From positions 199,625,773 through 199,689,772 of the forward strand of contig NC_088098.1 in NCBI RefSeq assembly GCF_036370855.1: a stretch of DNA of 64,000 bases, written 5' to 3'. The notes below the pieces were generated by a model. That model was given only the letters and a program-made list of their open reading frames with translations, was not told the origin of the DNA and did not search any database. The position numbers and the translations under genes were made by a program. Within the stretch, counting starts at the first letter, position 1, and each line of letters begins with the position of its first letter. Positions 40,211 through 50,900 of this stretch are shown here, one piece after another. The DNA is from Dromaius novaehollandiae. Lineage: Eukaryota; Chordata; Aves; Casuariiformes; Dromaiidae.

Positions 40211-40349
40211 TCAGCAAGTCAGGCAGCAATTAATTAAATCAAGTCAGGCAGCAATCAGTCTGTTAAATCGGGTAACAATGACTCAATTAAGATGAACTGG
40301 GGAACAATGAACTTATTACATCAAACCAGAGAACAATGAACCAATGAAA
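40211..40349. repeat. Degenerate tandem repeat, about 28-bp unit, five copies
   Basis: Units begin at 40211, 40239, 40268, 40293 and 40321 (28, 29, 25, 28 and 29 bp). Each has a TCA/TGA start, a central GGxAxCAAT or GCAGCAAT core and an end rich in AATTAA or ATGAAA. The cores GGGAACAATGAAC and GAGAACAATGAACC in the last two are nearly the same. A sixth unit may begin at 40350. Confidence 0.65.
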
Positions 40350-40944
40350 TCAGCTGGAAGCCTCCACAGGTACATCCGGAGCCTGGGCTAGCTGCCACAG
40401 GGGTGGAGGGACCCTTGGTGCAGCAGGCTGCTCCAGGAGGACATCACAACGGCGACCGTGCATCGCTGCTGACAGCCCGCCTCGTCCCCCTTCGCCCAGA
40501 GCGAAAGGGAAGGACACGGCAGACTAGCAACTGGTCTGATGAAATACTCGTAATAAACCAAAGGGGTGGGGAGATGGAAACTGTCAGCTTCCAAATTAGC
40601 AATAGCGTTGCAGGAATTACTGGACTGCCTAAGGATGGAGAAAGCCCTACCAGATATCCGGAGCTGTCAGCTTAAGAGATGGGTTGAGAGGCTTCAACGG
40701 GAGCCTGGCGATGATTTAGTCCACCCTACCTAGCATGTACGGGAGGCATGCTTTCCAGCGGAGTCCTGGAGCAGCTTGACTATTAGACCATTTGTAGTAA
40801 AACAGCTGCACATGTCCATTTTGAGGTGAACAGTGCAAATGATACTGAATGGTGTGAGTCAGGTTGGCTGCGTACTGGCAGTGCAAGGCGTTGCTTTCAT
40901 CCTCTTTCCGTGGCCCCCCTTATCGTTTGGGTTTGAGGACTTTT

Positions 40945-40984
40945 AGGGGTGGGGGGTTTTTTGGTTTTGGGGGGGTTTTTTTGG
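40945..40984. repeat. G/T-only low-complexity tract
   Basis: Alternating G runs and T runs, including runs of 4, 6 and 7 G. It could fold as a G-quadruplex. Confidence 0.75.
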
Positions 40985-43659
40985 TTCTCTTCTGTTCCCT
41001 TCTCTAGCTGCACAAGGAAGGTACATCACTGACCTTGCTGAGTTACCTTACAGGAAAGGACCAAGTTCAAGATATGTTTATCCTGGGATATTTTGTGAAT
41101 ATCAGTTCATTGAAAATAAAGGAGGCAAGATCTCACTGATGAGGACAACCGCAGGTCAAAAAGATAACGGCAACAGCCATCTGTCCCATTATTCAAAGAC
41201 AGTGCAGTCCTAATTGTTCTGCAATAATACTTGCAAGGCCCTTTCAGGTGGGGAAAAAAGGCATCCATCATAGCAGTGCAAGCGCTTGAGGAGCTGTAAT
41301 GGTTAATAAACAACTAGATTTTACAGCTAGCCTCAATGATACTATGTGTTGTCATTAAAGTAATTACATTGGAAAGGAAGTGACTCTTTGGGTGTCATTT
41401 CTGGGTAGATGAGGTCCTGGGATTTGCCAAGAATGTGTAAGTCTGGGCCAATACAACCCTATAGAAACACCTGTCAGTAAATTCAAGTGAAAAGAAATGA
41501 CAGGGAATAACTCCCTGAGCAGCATACAGCAAGGACGGTGTTGGACTCAAGAGTCAGTAGAGTATCAATGCCACATGAATGCCTGTTGTCTCCTAATAAA
41601 ATGTACCATGGGAGAGCAAGCACTGTAAGACATACCTGCACAACAGTTCCACAGCCAGGCACTGGAGTTAATTTTCTTTTTTCCTCCTCTGGACGGCAAA
41701 AATAGTCAGAAGGTTACAAGAGTCTAATTAGAAGTATGAAGGTTTGGAAAGAAACCAGAAACTTTCAGAAGGAAAAAGCTCCCACTTCCTGTCTTCATCC
41801 CAATTTTTAGAAAGCAGTGTGCCACAGAAAAATTGAAAAACTTCTTTGTGATTTTTTCTTTTTTTTTTTTTTTCATTCCTTCTGAATAATAGAAAGACTG
41901 AGAAGTTGGATTTCTTTCGTGGAAATCTTCAGTCTAATGAAGTACATGACAATGAAGTTAAAATTTCAGTAAAAAGTTCCAGCCCTCTCAAGCTCTGCTT
42001 TAATTAGTGTGGTCACAAGGAAGCATGAACTACACTAGCATTTTTAAAATAGTTCTAGTGATTCAAATGTTTTTTGTGGGATAGCCAGCTTTGCTTGTGA
42101 TTATGACCTTAGAGTTGATGGTAATGCGCTATCAAAGAGACTAGCCCCTACCCTAAAGTTAGGCTTTATACTCCAAGTTACTCTTGGTCCTCAATATTTA
42201 GCTATCTATCTATATTTTCCAAGAAACATATTTACGAAGATGTTTCCTGTGATTGTTGTATCTCGCATTATAATGTGAGATATCTATTGACATGGAATTT
42301 CTGAATCCTAGAATTTTAATCTTCCTCTTTGTTTATATGTGAAAAATAGACAGTTTCTATCTTCATCCTTCCCCTTCTCCCCCTTTTTGTTTTAAAATTA
42401 TGTTGACAAACAAAACATACACAAGCACATTATAGTATACAGCTGCAGCTCTAATAGGAGGATGCGTTGTAATAATTCAAAAGTAATGAATTTACATGTA
42501 TTTATTTCACAGGTTTATCAAGCAGTGCTTCTTATATGCTGACTAAATTTTATGTAAAACATTCCTCATCTGTAAAGAAATAAGTAGAGTTTAGCTCTGA
42601 TAAGTAAGTAATTACTAAATATATTTCAAATTTTCCCATAATTAAAGAAAAAAATCCTAGGACCAAACCCAAGAAAACCTTTTTCCTTAAATTTCCAGCA
42701 CTTACATATCTCCAATTCTTTCTATCCAGTGTCCCTTTGCATCATTACCTATAACCAGAGTAAAACAGCAGGCAGACATTACCAGGTTGAAGGAGCAGCA
42801 TTCAACACCACTTGTACGTGTGTGAAGCGATGGAAAAATGTTCCCAGGCAGAGGAGAGCGTGGCCCTCGCTCCCCACGCACCCACTCACCCCGCCACGGT
42901 TCCAGCTGAACAACTGCTAGTTTGACATTTGCTCGTTTTTGAAACATAAAACATCACTAAAGGCTTTTTCTTTGCTGCCGAAACTGTGTTTCAACTGTGG
43001 GACAAATAGGAGGTGTTAGCCCCCCACTGTACTACCTCCTGGAGACAGCGTAGTGACGGTTTTACTGCAAGGCCCCTAGGAGAGGTCCATGCTATACCCC
43101 CGTCCCTGGCCGATCTCCTCCAGCTAATTTCACAGTGAGACCTCCGGGATCTTGTCTCTACTAGTTTTTCACAATAGTTTTCTTACTGTAAAAAAACCTT
43201 TCTGGTAGCAAATGCAGCCTTGAAAAACAGTGCAAAACTCAAGATCCTCCAATGCAGCTAAATATATCCATTGTTTAGAGCATTTTGACCTTAGACCGAC
43301 AGAGGGTCACTTCTTCAAGGTCACTGAATCAAGTTGAAATGTGGCTGGAGAGGGAACAATGCAAGACTTCCAGATGTCTCTTTTAAAGATTTTTTTTTTT
43401 TTTTAACATTAGGAAACAGGCTTCCTCTCTTGCAAACAAGGGGCTTGGTCCTAAACCACCTCCCTTCCTCATACACGCTGTACATCTGAACCTTGAACAT
43501 CATCTGCAGGCACAACTCCCACCGAGGGCAGCAAACGCCGCAGACTCAGACCTCGGGTATTCATTGCTCATCTCACTCCGTGCAGCATCACATACCCTGG
43601 GCCTGGTCCTACAGTTGATGAAGTGAACCGACTTCAGCTGAAGCAAATTCTGGGCCCCT

Positions 43660-43775
43660 AAAGATGAGATATAACTCTTGAACGGTCCGACCTCAGGGCT
43701 GACCTTGCTGTGCTTGGACAAGAGACCCCCCGAGATCCCTTCCAACATGAATTTTCCTACAACCTTAATGTGCAG
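43660..43775 (+). mobile_element. CR1 3' tail remnant
   Basis: TGTGCTTGGACAAGAGACCC followed by CGAGATCCCTTCCAACATGA and ATTTTCCTACAA corresponds to the last CR1 bases (TTGGAC...GATCC, TCCCTTCCAACCTGAATTATTCTA). Only the extreme 3' end is recognisable. Confidence 0.6.
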
Positions 43776-44762
43776 GTTGCATGGGTCTAAATGCCAGTGC
43801 AAGAGGTGGTGAGGGAAAGACGGGTGCCACAGAGGTGAAAGCTAATGTTTCAGCCATAGCTGATGGCAATTTAATGTATTTCAAGTATGAGGCTGGGTTG
43901 CTTGTACTAGACATTTCCACCTCTTCGAACTTGAGCATGAGATCAAATGAGCCATTGACTTTTGTAAAAGATTTTCTCTGGGGTTATTTTTATTCCAGTC
44001 AGTGGAGATAACAGGTGGGAGAATTTTGCTAGAAACTGTTTCCCATTTGAGCTCTTCTCGGGTATACTTAACAAGGGCAAACACACGCGCTCTTCACCCA
44101 AAGCCTGAGAAAGTCTGCTGCTGTTGTTAGTAGCAGTTGTGCTGCACGTTTTCTTTAGAAATTTAGTTAGGGGAATAAAAACGATTTATGTAATGTGAGG
44201 TACATGTGTGCAAGATGGAGAACTCAGAGTTACGGACTGGGATTTTTGACCCCAAAGGTTACGAAAGTAAAGTGTTTCCTCAGCAACCGTGCTCCTTGGA
44301 AACAGAAGACTTTGCAAAAACAGGTCTTGTACCGACATAAATCTGCAACGGGGTGAAAGCCTGCAAGTTTCCAGGGTACCGCTGCAGCATTTCAATCACC
44401 TTTTAGAATAAACCTCAAAAAGCCTGAAACGACTGGCTTTTCCTTCCGCAAGGTGCCAGTAGGTCCCTGCTGACTTCCACGGGAGAAGGCCCTGGCTCTC
44501 CCGTCCCACGGAAAAGGGCCCTTCCCGCACCTGCGCTTGACAGGATAGAGCCCGATCCTGCTATCTTAAATATATACGCACTGACGCAGTGCTGATCTCC
44601 GCTCCCCCCTCCCCGCTCGTGCAGGCTCCCCGCGCCCTCCGCCGCCCGCCGCCCCGCTCCGCCCTCGCTCCGGGCCCCGCGGCGCAGCCGGGCGCTGCGC
44701 GGGCCGCGGCGGCGGCGCCCCCCGGCCGGCCCCGCCCCGGGCGCCCCGCGGCAGGCGGAGGC

Positions 44763-44782
44763 GGGCGGGGGGCGGGTTAAAA
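44763..44782 (+). promoter_or_regulatory. GJB6: Core promoter: GC boxes and TTAAAA box
   Basis: Two adjacent GC boxes (GGGCGGGG at 44763-44770, then GGGCGGG overlapping 44770-44776) run directly into TTAAAA at 44777-44782. A TTAAAA box with nearby GC boxes is also the published arrangement of the human GJB2 basal promoter. Transcription would be expected to start near 44807. Confidence 0.5.
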
Positions 44783-44806
44783 GCGGCGGCAGGTGAACGG
44801 GGAGGG

Positions 44807-44962
44807 ACCGCAGAGCTCCGCGGCGGCGAGGCCGGGACCGCCCGCTCCGCAGGCACCGCCAGACCCGCGTCGCCGCCACAGCCCGGCCCGGCCCGGCCCG
44901 GCCGCCCGCCCGCGGAGGCCGGCGGCTCCCTGCGGCGCTGATCTCCGGGCGCGGCGAGGCAG
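44807..44962 (+). other. GJB6: Predicted non-coding first exon of GJB6
   Basis: It would start about 25-30 bases after the TTAAAA box and end at a very good donor, GAGGCAG followed by GTGAGGGG at 44963. No ATG-led frame of note lies inside. The start is inferred from the core promoter; the link to GJB6 is inferred from position, strand and the acceptor at 54708. Confidence 0.45.
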
Positions 44963-47900
44963 GTGAGGGGCGCGGCGGGCCGCGGCGGCGGCGGGGCCTC
45001 GCCGAGGGGCCCGATCCCGGCGGCGGAAGGGGCCGGCCCGGCCCGGTCGGGCCCCGTGGCCGCAGCACTTGTTGCGGCTGGGCCGGGGCCGCGTGTGCCC
45101 GCGGGTTTCCCCGCCTCGCTCCTTCCCTGGGCCGGGAGTGCTCGGTCTCGCCCTTCCCCAGGCCGGGGAGGTGGGGGAATGCGTAAATCCAGGGATTTGC
45201 TTTATTGGGAATACTCTTGCCGCTGTTAACTACTCGCTTAACTCTTAACAGCTTTTTTTTTTCTTCCCCTTTTTAAATTCACAATATTGCGGCAGCTCGT
45301 TTTAAGCACGCTATGTGAAGCACCCGACCGGCTGAAAAAACCCCGAGCAAAATAAAGGCTTCGGCAGTTGCAGGTAATTCGCGACACACCTGCAGATGTT
45401 GCGTGCAGGTAAACAGCTTGCATCAGTGAAGCCGACAGGTCCAGCGAGCGCCTGCTCGCCCGGCGGAAACATTCCTCGGGCTTACGGGGAATAGGAAATG
45501 CGCTGTGTGAGTCAGAAGCCGACTTGTTTCTGAGTGTCAGGGCTGGATGAGGGCTCAAACCCTCAAATGAAACTCCAGAGATGTGTTAGAGTAAGGACAA
45601 GAGCGCTCGGCTCACTGAAGTAGATAACTGACTGCTTTGCTGTGGGTCTCGCTGTACGGCTGTGTTTTCCCTGTGATTGGGCTTTCTTCAAACCAAGAGA
45701 TGGGAGTAGTAACACCCTGTTCTCAGGAATCTTTTTCCTTTTTTTTTTTTTCCTTCTTTTATTTTAATAGAAGGATGGACGCTTGTCCTGTCTTCTATTA
45801 GATTTCATCTCATAGTGTAGAGATACTCCAAAATAACAGGCAGAGGGTTGTAAGTGGGAAACAGCCTTTTGTCTTAAGAATACTCTTTTAAACCTAGTTT
45901 GGGGGATTGTCTTTGATCACTGATAGGCTGTGTGAGATGGTATGTGGGTGTTGGCCCAGATTTTGTTTGGGATTGCCACAAAACACGCTCTGCTCTGAGG
46001 AGCAGAATGCAGTATGGTTTCTGAGCTTGTTTCTGTTAGAGGTTATATGGGGTTTCTGCGATCTCTTGGTCCCTGTTCTGTCTGGAAACTCTGCCTTCCA
46101 GATGCTTACCTTGAAGAGCCCCAGAGGCGAGGCAGCAGGCAGAAAGCTGTGCCACAAATGTGCTCATAGATTTAGCTGAGGGGACAAGGCAGTGGTGGGT
46201 CAAGCTTCAGCTGTGTGTGATGAGCTCAGTGAAGGAGGCACTGCTGCATGTTGACTAGGTGTTGCAATGTAGTTTTCCAGGTGGGATGAATAACATCTTT
46301 GCAGAGCCCTGAGATTGCACCATTACTGCACATTCATCAGGATTTCTGAGCGGCTTCAGTCCCCAGGGCTGTCAGTCTGATGATTGGTAGAAGGATTAAG
46401 ACTTAAATGGAAGGATGAGAAGTTAATTCAGATATTCCTCTGGAGGAATCATTCCTTCCTGACAGGCCCCAGACTTCTGAAGTTTGTGCTTCTGCCCTAG
46501 GCTGTGTTGCATCCCCTGAAGTGTAACCCAGCTGGTTTCCTTGGGGAGCCTTATTTAACTTGCGAGAAGAGTCTTTGGACAGTGAAAGAGGGTGCAGCAG
46601 AATATCTTCAGTAGCTGGAAGAATAGTGGCACTTTGAGATGGGTTTAGCTTGTCACAAGTGCATAAATTTGGTGTACATCTGTCAGTAAAAAGGTCACTT
46701 TATAGTTTAGTTCTTTTTGTGTTACTCATGTGAGTGTTTCTAGTGAAATCAATCGGTGGTCTTCAGAAACAGTAACAAACAGGGCATAGATTTTTTTTTT
46801 TTTTCTTTCTTTCAAGGTTTTTCCTTGTCCTATTCCTCACAGCTTTTAATTGCAACTTTAAAATAAAGACTCGTGTTATCTGACAGGAGAACTTCCTATG
46901 ACTCTTGCCTGACTAAACATTGATTTGCGTAAGGAAAAATCTGAAGTGATGGTCTATGAGGAAAGATAACGTGTTTCAAAGCAGAAGAAACATGGAAGAA
47001 AGTTAAATGTGTGTCCTGTTAGATACTTAGTTAAGCGAATTCTCTTGCTTATCTCATACAAATTTTTCTTCCTTTGATGCATACTTTAGAGGAAAACATT
47101 GGGTTTTTTGTCCTTACTTTTGATGAAATAATATAAAAATACACATTCAAGGAAAAGCTGCACTGCAATATAAGACATTAGCATTTTAAATTTGATTAGC
47201 GTTTCTAAAATGGTGCAAGTCCTATCCTGTGTGCAAAAGACAGTGACTTGCCAGTGTTGTAGAAAATGTTACATTGAAGTGGATGGATCTTGAGGAACAC
47301 CTGGTGAATTTGTAGAGGCAATATGGACATTTCCCTAGGTCTGGAGGAAGTGGAGCCTAAATAGCAGGTTAAAAATCATAAAAATGTCATAGCTAATAAA
47401 GATGCTGTTTTCATGATGAAAGCAGGTCATGGTGCACATGATTTTCTTTAATAAAAAAAAAAAAGAACAAAAAAACATGGGAAGTAGAACCTACTTGCAT
47501 CAGTGAAGAAATTGTCCTTGGGAATCTGGTTTCCATGCAAATGCATTTCAAAGAAAAACTGAGCACTCCTTGAAGGTGAGGTTCATGGGGGAAATGGTTG
47601 ACAGGGGCCAAAACGTAATGGGGATTCTGCCTTGTTATGCCTTCATGTGTACCTGGCATTTCTGATGTCCTGTTTTCCACAAGTGGAGTAGACTTCATGT
47701 GAAGATGTTCTGGAGGATGGTGATCCTCCATTTACAGTTGTGGGCTAGTACAATAGCTATGAGGCCTTCCAAACAGCCTTGGAAGAATGATTTAATTCAC
47801 GGAGGGGCATGAACATGGGGCAGTTATAAGGTGAACTGAACCCTTAATGTGGTCAATTTAATTAGCATATATTTTTATGACCCAGGGTGCATATAGTTAA

Positions 47901-50900
47901 ACTTTAATCTAGCATGTTAGGGGCTATCTCTGAGTTTTAAACATGGTTTAATTAGAGCAAAGTATACCTCCTGTTTCTGTAAAGCTTGAGTAGAAGGAAA
48001 GTACAATGCTTACAGTGTTCAAACCTGCTGCTGTCACAGAGGCTTCCTGTTCCCAAATAGGCTTTGCCTGCTGTTGTGTCAAATCAGATATACTACAATC
48101 CCTATCTGTCATAGCTCTTCTGGTGCTCTCCAGTTTCCACTGATGTGGAGATAGGTGTTCAGAATAGAGTTTGAGCTACTGGAGCAGATTTTACAGGCTT
48201 TTGTGATGGTTAGAGTGCTCCTTTGATCCTTATTCAACTTTTAGTAAAGAAGTAAAGTTGTTGATACTTAAGTGTTCCAGCTGGATGCTCCTTGATGTTT
48301 TTAATATACTGCTGTAAGATTAAAATTGCAAAGGCTTACTTTAATAGTGAAACAAAAGGCTTTTGGTTGCCAAAGTCTGAGTTCAAAGCTGCACATTCTT
48401 ACAGTTTGAACTCTGCATTAAAGCTATAGCATTGTAGGCAGCTGCAGTCCCTTTCCAATAACAGGAACGTCCTGCATGGCTGAATTCAAGCTATATACTT
48501 CAGCTTTGAAATGGTACTTATCTGTCTTGGGCTGCTGATACCGAAGTATGAATTTGTGAAGCCTACAATTGTAGCAGAGCATTTCAGAACAACCCCATGA
48601 GGTAGTGAGATCTTTTTATCCCTGGTTTATGGCCTGGAAAACTGAGGCTGAAAATTATGTGGCAAGTCTGGGAGAGTTCACAAGTGAGTGTTATAGCCTG
48701 TTTGCCTGGCTTGGTGAAATAAAAGAAAGCTGTCTTTAGAAAAAATATTAATCTGCTCTGTATTCATGAGAAGCTTCCTGAGCTGGGTCCTGGCAATACT
48801 GTTCTTGTGATACAGCACCACAACTAGCCTCCGTAAAACTGAGTGCAGTTCAACATAGAAATAACAAAATCTGCACTGCTGCAGGTAAGTGTTTGCCATT
48901 TTGCTTAGCAATAAACTAGATGCTAACTTGGCAGGGCAAAGGTGTGCTGGTATAAAACTGCTGAAATCAGGACTTGCCTGTTCTTTGGATCTGGGAATGA
49001 AACAGTATACACAGATCTAGCATACCTTGATGCTGGTGTCTGCCTGTATACTGTCTGCTCCCAGCATAACAGTCTGGCATGAAAGTTGTATCAGCAAAGC
49101 CTTAAATGCATGCTGGTCCTCAACATAAAATAATTCTTGTATGAATGCGGGTCATAAGATTGTTTTGATAACCGTCTTGGATCTGGAGCAGTTTAAATTT
49201 TGAACCTTTCTGTGGCAAAAATTCTGCATTAGAACTGCTACTTTAAGTTATCTCTGTCCCCAGCTCTAGTCAGGACTCCCCACACACACCCTTGAAGATA
49301 ATGCATTCCCCCTTGGATAAAGTAACTCTTGCTTTGGCTGGCTGCTGATCTTATATCCCTATCCAGAGGCACTGCTGAAAGTGGTGGAGGGTCACACCAG
49401 ACTGGCAAATTCTGGCACACCCTGCACTAAAACTCTGATAGGGACAGAGGCATCATAACCATCCTCTACATTCCTGTCTAGCTCCAGTAGAATAAGTAGT
49501 TTAGCATCAAATTTGTAGGTGTGAGGAAATGGCCATAATCTTATTCTCAACAGTTACATGAGTTAGCTAACTAGGTACCCTTTTCTGACTGGGTCTCTTA
49601 GATGCCTCTGTGGCATAAGCAAATATTGTACAGACACTTTAATCTTACCACATTCTTACCATTGGTAGTATCCTATGGCAGCGAGTTTCACACCATGTAT
49701 GTGGAAGGAGTGTATTTTCTGTTTTTTCTTCATTGTGTTCTAGTTGTAGTTTTCTGAAGTAAGATTTAACCATTGACTAATGATTTCCAAGTATAACTGT
49801 CTCTAACAGAGTGAGGAGAAGTATCTGCTAACTAGCTGTAGTCATAAACACGAGCTCAATCACTGTCCTTGGTGTTGCGTATTACAGGGATTTTTAGTAG
49901 GTGTGTGCATAGTGCTGTGATTACAGTTTAATGTAGGCTTAAAGTGCCACTCTTTAAAGTAGTGAGCATGGCAGCACAGAGCTAGAAACCTGCCCAGATG
50001 TTGGAGAATTGCAGAAATGGCTAGGCTGTAGTTCTCTTGCTGCTTGTAGTTCTCTACTATCAGTACCTGAGTCTGCTAGTGCAAAAACTAACTCATGTGC
50101 CCCTCCTGTGTGTTGTGTGGTCGTACTGAATAGTTTCCTTCATAACTGTAACTCTTCAGTGGAGTACAGTGATATCTTACAATTGTTTAACTAACAGCTG
50201 TGCCATCTTGCTCTTATGTTCCAGACAGAGGAACAGAAGGATCAGCTGATAGAGCAGAGATTTATGCCAAGACCTGGAAAGGCATAATTTCATGCTGTTC
50301 AAACTTCTTTTTTTTAGGAAAATTTAACACTTAAAGATGGCATAGTCTCATTTTAAAGTGCGTTCTGCATGCTCAGTTACTCAACTTCACTAACTTCAGA
50401 TGTCTTCTGATTTCCCCCCCCCCCCCTTTTCCTTTACCTCTGATTCCCACTCTCATTCCCACTTCACTCTTTTTGCCCCAAATTCTGCCCAAGCCTTCCT
50501 GTCTTTCACTTATCCTTGTACTGTGAGGGCTTTACTTCCAGGACCAGCAAAGCAGGTTGAGTCTCTGGCTGTCTATATACTGTAATATTTCTGTAGTCAT
50601 TTACCATTCATTAAATGGAAGTGACTTCCCTGCTTTGTCTTTTCCTTTGGTAAGCAAGACAGACAGTTAATTTTTTATTGCTAGTAAAAAGGTCTTAAAA
50701 GCAAATATCTGAAAGATAACCAGTAACTGTGAGTCAGCATCCTAATTTTTGAGTAGTTAGAATAAATTGCTTCACATTGCTAGAAGTTGCCCAGACTTGA
50801 TGGGAAGCATCAACAGAGTATGTTTAGCAGGACCCATCTTCTGCACTGGCGGGTTAACATCATGAAGGGCCATACGCAGTTGAGTTAAATTTGATTCTAG

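Larger units (their letters stand above)
14781..44589. other. Intergenic region between CRYL1 and GJB6
   Basis: About 30 kb with no protein-coding exon I can recognise. It contains the CR1 relics, tandem repeats and CpG-rich pocket listed separately. Stretches in which I see nothing specific are 15.7-17.8, 18.7-20.4, 20.7-23.8, 24.6-25.9, 26.3-28.2, 28.8-31.3, 32.1-39.6 and 41.0-43.6 kb. In mammals the matching interval upstream of GJB6 carries distant control elements for the inner-ear connexins, so parts may be conserved regulatory DNA. That cannot be judged from one sequence. Confidence 0.7.
44590..45180. promoter_or_regulatory. GJB6: CpG island, presumed GJB6 promoter region
   Basis: A sharp rise to very high GC and CpG content within AT-rich surroundings, with GC boxes and short CCCGG repeats (44881-44905). 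It is the strongest CpG island in the window and lies about 10 kb upstream of the GJB6 coding exon on the same strand. Mammalian GJB6 and GJB2 both use CpG island promoters with a non-coding first exon. Long open frames on both strands here are by-products of the base composition. Confidence 0.8.

Noticed and set aside
44415..45068. 217-codon open frame on the minus strand
   Set aside because: It lies in the CpG island; the product is a Pro/Arg/Gly/Ala string typical of translated GC-rich DNA, and several frames are open at once.
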